Of a stretch of 64,000 bases of DNA, positions 15,982 through 24,173 are shown piece by piece. The notes under the pieces are model-generated. The model made no database searches. It was not told where the DNA came from and was given only the letters and a program-made list of their open reading frames with translations. Each line of letters starts with the position of its first letter. Position 1 is the first letter of the stretch. Made by a program: the position numbers and the translations under genes. The DNA lies in contig NZ_JAIQDW010000020.1 in the NCBI RefSeq assembly GCF_020026925.1, positions 1 to 64,000 of the forward strand. The letters are read 5' to 3'. Source of the DNA: Flavobacterium hibisci. GTDB taxonomy: Bacteria; Bacteroidota; Bacteroidia; Flavobacteriales; Flavobacteriaceae.

Positions 15982-17259
15982 ATGGCTGAACAATCTTCAA
16001 TTCAGTGCCCAAACTGCGGAACTCCTATCGATGTAAATGATGTTTTAAAACACCAGCTGGAAGATAGTATCCGCAAAGAATTTCAACAAAAAGTTAATAT
16101 TCAAAACCGTGAATTAGAGCTTAAAAACGAACAATTCGAAAAAGCAAAAGCCGAATTTGAAGCGAAAAAAAAGCAGGAAAACGAACTTTTTGCCGAGCGT
16201 CTGGAGCGCGAGAAAAAAGCAGCGGAAAAAGAAATTGGCGAAAAGCTAAAAACCAAGCTCGAAGAAGAAAACAAAGACCGTTTGTTATTGATGGAAAAAG
16301 AGCTCTCTGAAAAGTCTGAAAAAATCAGGGAATTAAATAAAATGGAAGGCGAAATTGCCAAATTACAGCGTGAAAAACTGGAAATGAAAGAAGCCATCCA
16401 GGCAGAAGCCGAAAAGCAATTGAATGCGCAACTGGCATTGGAACGCGAAAAAATCAGAAAACAGGAAGACGACAAAAACGAATTAAAATTCAAAGAACTT
16501 CAGAAACAACTGGAAGAACAAAAAAAGCTTACTGAAGAAATGAAACGCAAGCAGGAACAAGGTTCGATGCAATTGCAGGGTGAAGTAATGGAACTGGCAA
16601 TCGAAGAATGGCTTGCCAACAACTTCCCTCTTGACAGTATTGACGAAGTTAAAAAAGGGGCAAACGGTGCCGACTGTCTTCAGATTGTAAATACTCGTGA
16701 ACATCAAAACTGCGGTTCGATTTATTACGAAAGCAAAAGAACCAAAGCATTTCAGCCTTCCTGGATTGAGAAATTCAAAAATGATATCCGAACCAAAAGA
16801 GCCAATATTGGCGTTTTAGTTACCGAAGTAATGCCAGCCGGAATGGAACGAATGGGCATGCGTGACGGCATCTGGATTTGTACTTATGATGAATTTAAAG
16901 GCTTGAGCGCCGTTTTGCGTCAGTCAATCATTCAGGTGAGTCAGGCGGTTCAGGCACAGGAAAACAAAGGCGATAAAATGTCAATGCTATATGATTTCTT
17001 AACCAGCAATGAATTCCGTTTACAAGTGGAAGGAATTGTAGAAGGTTTTACCCAAATGCAAAGTGATCTGGATGCTGAAAAAAGAGCCATGCAGCGAATC
17101 TGGAAGCAGCGCGAAAAACAAATCGAAAAAGTAGTCCACAACACTTTAGGAATGTACGGTTCTATTCGCGGAATTGCAGGAAATGCAGTTCAGACCGTTC
17201 GGGCGCTGGAACTCGATTTTATTGAAGATGAAAACGATGATCCTAAGGAATTAGAATAG
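15982..17259 (+). CDS. DUF2130 protein with zinc ribbon and long coiled coil
   Basis: This 425-residue protein starts with a short zinc ribbon (CPNCGTPIDVND, one CxxC visible). A very charged coiled coil follows over about residues 35-195, rich in Glu/Lys heptads (AKAEFEAKKKQENELFAERL). The C-terminal part (about 200-370) is the DUF2130 domain, with GEVMELAIEEWL, GANGADCLQIV, IYYESKRTKAFQPSWIEKFK and NIGVLVTEVMP. This pattern (E...D...ExK) is that of a PD-(D/E)XK nuclease-like fold, so a DNA-related role is possible but not shown. No partner gene is nearby. No signal peptide. Confidence 0.8.
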   Translation: MAEQSSIQCPNCGTPIDVNDVLKHQLEDSIRKEFQQKVNIQNRELELKNEQFEKAKAEFEAKKKQENELFAERLEREKKAAEKEIGEKLKTKLEEENKDRLLLMEKELSEKSEKIRELNKMEGEIAKLQREKLEMKEAIQAEAEKQLNAQLALEREKIRKQEDDKNELKFKELQKQLEEQKKLTEEMKRKQEQGSMQLQGEVMELAIEEWLANNFPLDSIDEVKKGANGADCLQIVNTREHQNCGSIYYESKRTKAFQPSWIEKFKNDIRTKRANIGVLVTEVMPAGMERMGMRDGIWICTYDEFKGLSAVLRQSIIQVSQAVQAQENKGDKMSMLYDFLTSNEFRLQVEGIVEGFTQMQSDLDAEKRAMQRIWKQREKQIEKVVHNTLGMYGSIRGIAGNAVQTVRALELDFIEDENDDPKELE

Positions 17260-17277
17260 TTATCATTATAAATATCA

Positions 17278-17370
17278 GGAGCTTATTCCAGCTGTACGCT
17301 ATATCTTTTATGGTTCCGATAGCCATCGGGACCATAAAAGGATGCCGCTCCCATCTGAGCTAGGGCAATC
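17278..17370. repeat. dispersed repeat of the GCTATATCTTTT / AAAAGGAT type, copy 2
   Basis: CGCTATATCTTTTATGGTTCC is followed by a hairpin (ATGGTTCCGATAG / CATCGGGACCAT) and AAAAGGATGCCGCTCC. The block order is the same as at 12838-12925. It follows the DUF2130 stop codon. The remaining 250 bases before 17622 are AT-rich and show nothing else. Confidence 0.6.
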
Positions 17371-17621
17371 CTGCTATTAAGATATTTAGAAAATCTCAAA
17401 AATATTATCATAAATAGAACTCCATTTTCCATGTAGAATTGTTAAGAAATTTTGATTTTTATTTTTAGACAAAAACACAAACATTTCTTTTTCAAATCCT
17501 TACACTTATTTTTTCAGTAAAAACTTAACATTGGAAAACTTGTTTTATAATTATCTTTACTTAACTGTGAGTTAACAATTTACTTACATTATAAAGATAA
17601 TCCTTATTTAATACCTGTATA

Positions 17622-18221
17622 ATGATGGAAAACAAGACCGAAGAAACAAATCCTGAGAACATTGATTCTCCAAAAACTGAAAATATTCAGCCGGCTGCAG
17701 AAAAAGAAAATACACCGGAAATAAAAAAGCCTGTCCGCAGAGCTCCGGCTAAAACAACTACTGCTGCAAAACCAGCTACAACTGCAACAGTAAAAACGAC
17801 AACAACAAAAACGCCGGTAAAACCTGCAGTAACTGCCAAACCAACAGCAATAAGAAAAGCACCTGCAAAAAATATAGTATCCACAACAGTACAACCGGAA
17901 GAAATAGCTGCGGAGACTATTACTAAATCAATTGAAGCTACAAACGAAGCTGCTGATACAGAAACTTCAAAAGATAAATCTGAAAAAAAGAAGAAAAAAG
18001 TGAAAGACAAAGAAAAAGACAAAGCCAAAAAGAAATTAGCAAAGAAAAAAGAGAAAGCTAAAAAAGACAAAAAGAAAGAAAAAGCTAAAAAAGCAAAATT
18101 AAAAGCTGCAGCTAAGAAAAAGGAAAAAGCTAAAAAAGCTAAGGAAAAAGCGAAAGCTAAAAAAATAGCAAAAAAGAAAGCAAAGTCTAAAAAGAAGGCA
18201 AAAGCTAAAAAGAAAAAATAA
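17622..18221 (+). CDS. histone H1-like Lys/Ala-rich basic protein
   Basis: This 199-residue low-complexity protein has an acidic start (about 1-35), a middle of Ala/Thr/Pro/Lys repeats (KTTTAAKPATTATVKTTTTK) and a C-terminal half that is almost all Lys and Ala (KAKKAKEKAKAKKIAKKKAK). It resembles the tails of eukaryotic histone H1 and the H1-like nucleoid proteins of some bacteria, so non-specific DNA or RNA binding is likely, but there is no folded domain to confirm it. It has its own terminator and no operon partner. The Lys-rich half is repetitive at DNA level, so its length may vary between strains. Confidence 0.7.
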   Translation: MMENKTEETNPENIDSPKTENIQPAAEKENTPEIKKPVRRAPAKTTTAAKPATTATVKTTTTKTPVKPAVTAKPTAIRKAPAKNIVSTTVQPEEIAAETITKSIEATNEAADTETSKDKSEKKKKKVKDKEKDKAKKKLAKKKEKAKKDKKKEKAKKAKLKAAAKKKEKAKKAKEKAKAKKIAKKKAKSKKKAKAKKKK

Positions 18222-18229
18222 TACAACAG

Positions 18230-18267
18230 AAAGGTTTAACTTTAATAAAAGTTGAACCTTTTTTTGT
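18230..18267 (+). terminator. terminator of the H1-like gene
   Basis: AAAGGTTTAACTTT and AAAGTTGAACCTTT form a stem with one G-T pair, followed by a run of T. It starts nine bases after the stop codon. Confidence 0.8.
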
Positions 18268-18275
18268 TCTTACGT

Positions 18276-18368
18276 TTGTCATTGCGAGGAACGAAGTAAC
18301 CTCATAAGCATTGGTAAATATATTGTGGAAGCTTCTGAATGAGATTGCTTCGTTCCTCGCAATGACAA
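18276..18368. repeat. palindromic dispersed repeat, copy 3
   Basis: It begins TTGTCATTGCGAGGAACGAAG and ends CTTCGTTCCTCGCAATGACAA (93 bp). It ends one base before the moaA stop codon, so it lies exactly at the end of the Moco operon and may help end that transcript. Confidence 0.85.
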
Positions 18369-18369
18369 A

Positions 18370-19377
18370 TTACCCTCCAATCGCAATCATACTGCGATTA
18401 TCAAAATGCAGTTTCGGATTATCCATTTCAGAAATAGTCACCATTCCGGATCGTACTTTTTTCTTGCTTTTGACAGAAGCTGAAATCAATTCTGTGATCG
18501 ATTCGCCATTTCTGAAAGCAGTCAGTAAATCAGTTTCGGAATTCGAGAAAAGACAGTTTTTTATTTTTCCGTTTGCTGTCAGGCGGATTCGGTTGCAGCT
18601 GTCACAAAACGGATTCGTAATCGAACTTATGATTCCGAAATCACCCTGAAAACCTTTGATTTTATAGGTTCTGGCGGTAAAATTTTTCTCATCCTCCAAT
18701 TTCTGAATTTTATCAGAAGTAAAACAAGTTTTAACCTGTGATAAAATTTCACTTTGTGATACCATTTTGCTCCTGTCCCACTCGTTTCCGGCAAAAGGCA
18801 TAAATTCAATAAAACGCACCGAAATAGGTAAAGACTCTGTTAAATTGATAAAATCTACTATTTCGTTATCATTAAAACCTTTCATCAAAACAACATTTAC
18901 TTTGACCTGAAAATCATGGTTTAAAAGCAAATGCAGGTTATCAATCACTTTCTGAAATTGATTTCTGAGTGTGATCGAATGAAATTTTGAAGCAACCAGC
19001 GTATCCAAACTCAGATTGATTTTTTTGATCCCGGCCTGTTTTAAAACATCAATATGACGGTCAATTAAAATACCGTTTGTTGTAATCGAAAGGGAAACTT
19101 CTAAAGCCGATAATTTAGAAACAATTTCAGGAAAATCTTTTCTCAACAAAGGTTCTCCCCCCGTCAGTCTGATTTTATCAACACCATTTTCTGTGAAAGT
19201 CCGGGCAATTGCAAAAATCTCTTCGGCAGTCATTAAGCTGGCTTTTGGAGACAGTGCAATTCCGTCAGCAGGCATGCAGTATGTACAACGCAAATTGCAT
19301 TTCTCTAACAACGAAATACGCAAATAATTGTGTTTTCGCCCAAAATCATCCGTTAAAATGGTTTTAGAGGGTGTCAT
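18370..19377 (-). CDS. moaA: GTP 3',8-cyclase MoaA
   Basis: This 335-residue radical-SAM enzyme starts Moco synthesis, turning GTP into 3',8-cyclo-GTP together with MoaC. The N-terminal cluster is CNLRCTYC (about residues 27-34). The C-terminal cluster appears as CDSCNRIRLTANGKIKNC, and the protein ends in the conserved Gly-Gly (IAIGG). Length and architecture match the family. The start overlaps the end of the moaC-moaB gene by 14 bases, so the two are coupled. It is the last gene of the operon. Confidence 0.96.
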   Translation of the reverse strand: MTPSKTILTDDFGRKHNYLRISLLEKCNLRCTYCMPADGIALSPKASLMTAEEIFAIARTFTENGVDKIRLTGGEPLLRKDFPEIVSKLSALEVSLSITTNGILIDRHIDVLKQAGIKKINLSLDTLVASKFHSITLRNQFQKVIDNLHLLLNHDFQVKVNVVLMKGFNDNEIVDFINLTESLPISVRFIEFMPFAGNEWDRSKMVSQSEILSQVKTCFTSDKIQKLEDEKNFTARTYKIKGFQGDFGIISSITNPFCDSCNRIRLTANGKIKNCLFSNSETDLLTAFRNGESITELISASVKSKKKVRSGMVTISEMDNPKLHFDNRSMIAIGG

Positions 19378-20278
19378 GATTTTTTCCTTTTAAAATATGA
19401 AAAACGTGCATCACATGCGGAAAAACGGCATCCATGGATTCTCTTGCCCCGTTTGTTGATCCCGGCAAGGCCAAAACCAGGCTTTTCCCTAATGTTCCTG
19501 CAACTGTTCTGGATAACATCGCATACGGCATACGCTGCTGCCCGTAATCGCGAATGGCTTCTTCGATTCCCGGAATTCTGCTTTCTAATATTGGGGAAAG
19601 CGCTTCAGGCGTTACATCCCTTGGCGACAATCCGGTTCCGCCTGTAAAAATAACCAGCTGATTATCTTTGGTGAAAGCCTTTGTCTTTTCCTGAATAATT
19701 TCTAATTCATCCGGAATAATCTCGTAATGAGTCGTTTCAACGCCGTAAGAATCTAATTTTTCTACAATGATTTTTCCGGACCGGTCTTCTTTATCACCGG
19801 CAAAAATAGAGTCGGAACAAACAAAAACCGCTGCTTTTATGGCGTACGGAAATTTATTTTTGAAAGACGATTTTCCGCCTTCTTTATTAATTAATTTAAT
19901 CGTTGAAATTTCGATTTCCTTATCAATCGGTTTCAGCATATCGTACATCGTAAGCGCTACGATTGAAGCACCATGCATCGCCTCTACCTCTACTCCGGTT
20001 TTATAAACGGTTTTTACATTGAAGATAATCTGAATCGTCAAGTCCTCAATTTTATATTCAACCGAAGTATATTCAATTGGCAGCGGATGACAATCCGGAA
20101 TCGACAAATGCGTGTTTTTTACGGCAAACAATCCGGCCGTTTTTGCCATTTCCAATACATTTCCTTTCGGCACAAGATTATTGACTACCGCGTCAATTGT
20201 TTCCTGTTTGCTTACTTTGACAATTGCTGTGGCTGTTGCTTTTCTTAAGGTGTTTATTTTATGCGTAATGTCTACCAT
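19364..20278 (-). CDS. moaCB: MoaC-MoaB/MogA fusion (bifunctional Moco biosynthesis protein)
   Basis: The 304 residues from the ATG at 20278 hold two domains. Residues 1-150 are MoaC, cyclic pyranopterin monophosphate synthase (PKGNVLEMAKTAGLFAVKNT, IPDCHPLPI, VEVEAMHGASIVALTMYDML). Residues about 155-304 are MoaB/MogA, molybdopterin adenylyltransferase (VFCSDS-like start, FTGGTGLSPRDVTPEAL, ALPGSTNGARES). A longer frame reaches 20344 inside moaE but lacks family similarity, so it is rejected. The stop of moaE lies one base upstream, the start of moaA overlaps the end. Such fusions are common in Bacteroidota and replace the separate mogA gene. Confidence 0.93.
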   Translation of the reverse strand: MVDITHKINTLRKATATAIVKVSKQETIDAVVNNLVPKGNVLEMAKTAGLFAVKNTHLSIPDCHPLPIEYTSVEYKIEDLTIQIIFNVKTVYKTGVEVEAMHGASIVALTMYDMLKPIDKEIEISTIKLINKEGGKSSFKNKFPYAIKAAVFVCSDSIFAGDKEDRSGKIIVEKLDSYGVETTHYEIIPDELEIIQEKTKAFTKDNQLVIFTGGTGLSPRDVTPEALSPILESRIPGIEEAIRDYGQQRMPYAMLSRTVAGTLGKSLVLALPGSTNGARESMDAVFPHVMHVFHILKGKNHDTL

Positions 20279-20279
20279 T

Positions 20280-20711
20280 TTAGGTGTTTTTTTTCCAGGT
20301 GAATGTATCGTTTTCAAACATTTCCTTGCCAAAAATCGGCACATCTGTTTTAATCCAGTTTACAATAGCTTCTGTAGCTTCATAAACTTGTTTTCGTCTT
20401 GTTGCCGAAACAAAAACAAACAGACAGATTTCGCCTGCCTTTACCACACCTAAACTGTGATAAATGTGCATGCAGGTCAAATCGAATTTAGCAAAAGCTT
20501 TTTCACGAATGGTATGCAGGGCTTCGTTTGCCATATCAGTGTAAGCCGAATAATCAATTGCCACAACCGTATTATCATGAATCACATCGGCGCGAACCTG
20601 GCCCAGAAAAATATTATGCGCCCCAATTGTATGTTTGGATTGATGTTTGGCAATCGACTCCGCAATAAACTGGGGAGAAATTGGTCCTTCTACAAATACA
20701 TTTTTACTCAT
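20280..20711 (-). CDS. moaE: molybdopterin synthase large subunit MoaE
   Basis: The 143-residue protein is the catalytic subunit of molybdopterin synthase and pairs with MoaD, which donates the sulfur. Family motifs are GAHNIFLGQVR, IDYSAYTDMANEAL, HSLGVVKAGEICLFVFVSATRRKQVYEA and the catalytic Lys segment TDVPIFGKEMF near the end. It is cytoplasmic. A 240-base gap with a palindromic repeat separates it from moeB. Confidence 0.95.
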   Translation of the reverse strand: MSKNVFVEGPISPQFIAESIAKHQSKHTIGAHNIFLGQVRADVIHDNTVVAIDYSAYTDMANEALHTIREKAFAKFDLTCMHIYHSLGVVKAGEICLFVFVSATRRKQVYEATEAIVNWIKTDVPIFGKEMFENDTFTWKKNT

Positions 20712-20816
20712 TGTTTTTATATTTTTTTTGCCAAAGTTTTTACAGATTAAAAGGATTTTGCAATGAATTACACAAATTTTCTGTCCTTATATTCTATAAA
20801 AAGAATCATCGCAATA

Positions 20817-20920
20817 TTGTCATTTCGACGAAGGAGAAATCCCCGTAAGAAGCTCTACAAAGTTTGGCGAAATTCCAGACGGAGTTACTTGTGTAGATTC
20901 TTCGTTCCTCAGAATGACAA
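20817..20920. repeat. palindromic dispersed repeat, copy 4
   Basis: It begins TTGTCATTTCGACGAAGGAG and ends TTCTTCGTTCCTCAGAATGACAA (104 bp, imperfect arms). It lies inside the Moco operon between moeB and moaE, so its hairpin would be in the operon mRNA and could affect expression or processing. Confidence 0.8.
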
Positions 20921-20954
20921 ACTGTATGGACAATTATAATCCTTGACTATATTT

Positions 20955-22031
20955 TTATATTTTTATTTCTTTAATTAATAATTCTTTAATTGCCAAAGCC
21001 CCGCCAACAACACTTTTTACACCTTCAAATTCTTTTTTCTGAAGCAATTCAACAGCCATTTTACTTCTAATTCCGGATTGGCAGAAGACATAAATCGTTT
21101 GATTTGGATCTAGTTTTTCAATTTCATTTTCCAGATACATTAACGGAATCTGAATACTGTTTTTGAATGTTATTTTTGGAAGTTCGTCTGCATTTCGAAC
21201 ATCCAAAAACAAGACTTCTTCATTATCAATTTGATCTAAAACTGCTTCGGCTGAAATCTCTTCAATAAGATTTTCTTTGTGGGAATATTTTTCTTCAAAA
21301 ATACTTCTGTCTATTAGAAAAGAATCACTTTTTTCAAAATCATATTTCTGCTGTTCATTATTCAGGATGTTATAAACCAATATCTTTCCACTTAAAATTT
21401 CTCCTGTTTCCAGAATCATTTTTATAACTTCATTGGCCTGGAGCATTCCGATAATTCCAACTGAGATTCCAATGACGCCCGCATCCGTACAATTTACAGA
21501 TGAACTGTTTTCATCCGGATACAAACATCTGTAGGTTGGTCCATTTTGATAATTAAAAACCGAAACCTGTCCCTGAAACCTGAAAATTGATCCATAAACC
21601 ATTGGTTTATTTGTAATCAAGCAGGCATCATTTATCAGGTATTTTATTTGAAGATTATCAGTTGCATCAACAATAATATCATATTTTTCGAATAAAGCAA
21701 TGGCGTTTTTCCCTGAAAGTTTTTCAGCAACAGCGTTTACTTTAACGTCGGGATTTAATGCTGTCACCATGGATTTGGCTTCTTCAACCTTATATTTCCC
21801 GACAGATGAACTTTTGTAAATTACCTGACGCTGCAAATTTGAAAGTTCCACAACATCATCATCCACGATTCCGATTTCGCCTACTCCGGCTGCTGCCAGA
21901 TAAGGCAATATTGCAGTACCAAGACCTCCTGCACCAATAATTAAAACTTTTGATTTTAATAATTTGTACTGACCTGTTTCTCCAATTTCGGGAAGGATTA
22001 TTTGTCGGTTATAACGTGAAGATGCATTCAT
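20955..22031 (-). CDS. moeB: molybdopterin-synthase adenylyltransferase MoeB with rhodanese domain
   Basis: The 358 residues from the ATG at 22031 (MNASSRYNRQIILPEIG) hold an E1-like ThiF/MoeB domain (ATP site GAGGLGTAILPYLAAAGVG, then VELSNLQRQVIY and DATDNLQIKYLIND). A C-terminal rhodanese domain (about 255-358) has active-site Cys in YVFCQSGIRSKMA. It adenylates the C-terminal Gly of MoaD; the rhodanese domain probably supplies persulfide sulfur for the thiocarboxylate. Only single Cys residues are seen where zinc CxxC pairs often occur. It starts 11 bases after moaD ends. An upstream frame extension to 22076 is not supported by family similarity. Confidence 0.9.
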   Translation of the reverse strand: MNASSRYNRQIILPEIGETGQYKLLKSKVLIIGAGGLGTAILPYLAAAGVGEIGIVDDDVVELSNLQRQVIYKSSSVGKYKVEEAKSMVTALNPDVKVNAVAEKLSGKNAIALFEKYDIIVDATDNLQIKYLINDACLITNKPMVYGSIFRFQGQVSVFNYQNGPTYRCLYPDENSSSVNCTDAGVIGISVGIIGMLQANEVIKMILETGEILSGKILVYNILNNEQQKYDFEKSDSFLIDRSIFEEKYSHKENLIEEISAEAVLDQIDNEEVLFLDVRNADELPKITFKNSIQIPLMYLENEIEKLDPNQTIYVFCQSGIRSKMAVELLQKKEFEGVKSVVGGALAIKELLIKEIKI

Positions 22032-22041
22032 AAATTGTAAA

Positions 22042-22278
22042 TTATCCTCCTGCAAAAGGAGGCAATAATGCAACAATATCGCTTGTTTTCAAAGCATAAT
22101 CTGTTGTTTTTGAAACTATTTTCTGATTGACTGCAACACTGAATGACAACGATTCGAATTTGTATTTTTCTTCTAAATCCTGCAATAAATCCTGCAGGGA
22201 AATATTCGAAGAAATTACATTTTCGAAGGAACATTGTGTCTTTTCAGCTATAGCTCCAAAATATTTAACTTCAATCAT
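22042..22278 (-). CDS. moaD: molybdopterin synthase sulfur carrier subunit MoaD
   Basis: This 78-residue ubiquitin-like protein begins MIEVKYFGAIAEKT and ends in the essential Gly-Gly (LLPPFAGG), which is adenylated by MoeB and thiocarboxylated. It forms molybdopterin synthase with MoaE. It sits directly before moeB in the operon. Confidence 0.95.
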   Translation of the reverse strand: MIEVKYFGAIAEKTQCSFENVISSNISLQDLLQDLEEKYKFESLSFSVAVNQKIVSKTTDYALKTSDIVALLPPFAGG

Positions 22279-22314
22279 TTATTATAAATTTAAACTATAT
22301 CAAACCAATATGGA

Positions 22315-22590
22315 TCGAGCCTAAGGCTCTTTGCCATTTCACATTTTATCATATGGACGAATTGAAATTCATTCCTACAAAATTATTCGAGCCTACAGCT
22401 CTTTTTTGAATTTAGTTCCAACCCCGATAAAACAAATATTTTGCAGCAACTATTCAGCCCTGCAAAATTATTCCGGGCTGCAACTTTTTTTTAAATATAG
22501 TCACAGCAGGACAATTTATTTTGTAGCAACGGAATTTATTCCGTTGTGTTAGTTTTGAAGCAATAATAAAGTTCCAGAGGAACGATTCAT
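22315..22590. repeat. cluster of short palindromes between cobA and moaD
   Basis: Several small inverted repeats follow each other with similar linkers: GAGCCTAAGGCTC (22317-22329), GAATTGAAATTC, a GAGCCTACAGCTC unit near 22390, AGCCC...GGGCT (22456-22479, embedded in TTGCAGC/GCTGCAA) and CAACGGAATTTATTCCGTTG (22527-22546). Linkers repeat words such as TACAAAATTATT and TTGCAGCAAC. No gene lies in this 328-base gap. The pattern resembles REP-like clusters. Confidence 0.6.
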
Positions 22591-22606
22591 ATATTCCGGA
22601 CGTTTA

Positions 22607-23395
22607 TTATAAATTTAAATTCTGAAATATAAATTCGTCTTCAAAGTGTTCCTGAAAATACGAGGTCAGTCTTGACGTATTTTTTACCACTTCTCCAATT
22701 ACAATAATTGCCGGTGATGAAATGTTTTTTTCGGCGACTAATTTAGTAATTGAGCTAATGTTTCCTACTACTTTTTGTTCTGAATTTTTAGTTCCGTTTT
22801 GAATAATCGCAATCGGTAAATCATCAGTACGATTGGCTTTATAAATGTCAACAATTTCATTTAATTTATGCATCCCCATCAAAATAACCACTGTCGCAGC
22901 CGATTGGGATGCCAAATGTACATCTTTAGACAATTCATGACTGGAGGTTGTACCCGTAATTACCCAGAAACTCTCTGCTACTTTTCGTTGTGTAAGACTG
23001 ATTCCTACTGAAGCCGGAACGCCCAATGCAGATGAAATCCCGGGAACGACAGCAGTTTCCAGACCAAATTTTTCAGAATATTCGATTTCTTCACTTCCAC
23101 GTCCGAAAATAAACGGATCGCCTCCTTTTAAACGAACTACATGTCCGTAACGATTTGCCATCGAAACTATCAATTCATTAATCTGATCTTGTGTATAGGC
23201 GTGGCATCCCAAACGCTTACCCACAAAAACAATCTCTGCCTGCGTTGCATATTGCAACAATTCTTCATTGACAAGCGCATCATACAAAACTACGTCGGCA
23301 TTTTCTAACGCTTTAATTGCTTTCAGCGTAATCAATTCAACATCTCCCGGGCCTGCGCCTACTACTGTTAACTTTGGTGTTCTTGAGTTTTGCAT
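22607..23395 (-). CDS. cobA: uroporphyrinogen-III C-methyltransferase
   Basis: The 262-residue SUMT enzyme methylates uroporphyrinogen III twice with SAM, giving precorrin-2 for siroheme (or cobalamin). Motifs: VVGAGPGDVELITLKA near the start, LYDALVNEELLQ, GHVVRLKGGDPFIFGRGSEE (about 88-107) and VVPGISSALGVPASVG. It is the short form without CysG dehydrogenase/ferrochelatase domains. Its place in a Moco operon suggests supply of siroheme to an assimilatory nitrite (or sulfite) reductase working with a Mo enzyme; that enzyme is not in the window. Confidence 0.93.
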   Translation of the reverse strand: MQNSRTPKLTVVGAGPGDVELITLKAIKALENADVVLYDALVNEELLQYATQAEIVFVGKRLGCHAYTQDQINELIVSMANRYGHVVRLKGGDPFIFGRGSEEIEYSEKFGLETAVVPGISSALGVPASVGISLTQRKVAESFWVITGTTSSHELSKDVHLASQSAATVVILMGMHKLNEIVDIYKANRTDDLPIAIIQNGTKNSEQKVVGNISSITKLVAEKNISSPAIIVIGEVVKNTSRLTSYFQEHFEDEFIFQNLNL

Positions 23396-23401
23396 AATCT
23401 A

Positions 23402-23974
23402 TTAACTTAAATTGATATTCAGGTTGTTTAATTCGTCTGCCGAATTAATATTTGTCAAAGGAAAGTTTTCGCTTTCTTCTATTTTTATAATCTGATGGGG
23501 CACTTTCGATAGAAAATCCATCATTTTCAGTTCATTGTTGTCGATTGCTTCTTTTATAACCGGAATTATTTTTTTCGAATAAATTCCGATTAAAGGATGT
23601 ATCCTGCTTTCTGTCGCAAATATGGTAATCTGGGCTTCCTGATTGTGTTTTGAGATTAATTCAGCTAACAATTCTGAAGAAATCAATGGAATGTCACAGC
23701 TTAAAATCAGGTTAAATTCGGTTTCAGAATGCTCCAGTGCGGTATAAATTCCACCCAAAGGGCCTTTATCTTTAACAATATCAGCCGTTTTCTGATACGG
23801 CAGATAATCGTATTCTTTTGTATTTGTTATGAACTCAATAGCAGACGTAACGGGCAAAACAGCCTGAATTATATGTTCAATAAATGGTTTTCCCTGAAAC
23901 AGAACCAATCCTTTTTCAGACTTCATTCGGGAACTTTTTCCTCCGCAAAGAATAAATGCTGTTAGTGTTTTCAT
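23402..23974 (-). CDS. mobA: molybdenum cofactor guanylyltransferase MobA
   Basis: The 190-residue nucleotidyltransferase attaches GMP to Mo-molybdopterin. The N-terminal GTP-binding motif ILCGGKSSRMKSEKG (about 8-22) and DKGPLGGIYTAL, then ILSCDIPLIS with the Mg-binding Asp, match the family. Six bases separate it from cobA. Its presence implies that the organism makes the bis-MGD form used by nitrate reductases and other DMSO-reductase-family enzymes. Confidence 0.92.
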   Translation of the reverse strand: MKTLTAFILCGGKSSRMKSEKGLVLFQGKPFIEHIIQAVLPVTSAIEFITNTKEYDYLPYQKTADIVKDKGPLGGIYTALEHSETEFNLILSCDIPLISSELLAELISKHNQEAQITIFATESRIHPLIGIYSKKIIPVIKEAIDNNELKMMDFLSKVPHQIIKIEESENFPLTNINSADELNNLNINLS

Positions 23975-24014
23975 GATTAATTAATTTGTTTTCAGGTTTA
24001 ATTGAAATGAGAAA

Positions 24015-24150
24015 AATTTTACCGCAAAGAGCGCTAAGGTTTTATTTATTTAACTTTTAAGATTAAGTTCGCAAAGGTTCCAAAGCTTTGCGAACTTAAC
24101 TATTTTCATAAACCGCTTTAATGACACCTTGCGTACTTTGCGGTAAAATT
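24015..24150. repeat. compound inverted repeat between mobA and the TauE gene
   Basis: An outer pair AATTTTACCGCAAAG (24015-24029) / CTTTGCGGTAAAATT (24136-24150) encloses an inner hairpin TTAAGTTCGCAAAG (24063-24076) / CTTTGCGAACTTAA (24086-24099). All four arms share CGCAAAG or its complement. Located inside the operon. Confidence 0.8.
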
Positions 24151-24173
24151 AAAAACTATACTTTGGCTACATC

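Noticed and set aside
16101..16493. 130-residue Ser/Phe-rich ORF opposite the DUF2130 coiled coil
   Set aside because: It is a shadow of the Glu/Lys-rich coding strand.
17687..18226. 179-residue ORF opposite the H1-like gene
   Set aside because: It is the mirror of the Lys/Ala repeats (Phe/Leu/Ala-rich) and has no independent support.
12648..20920. CRISPR array from the four palindromic repeats
   Set aside because: Copies are thousands of bases apart, differ in the centre and have no spacers or cas genes.
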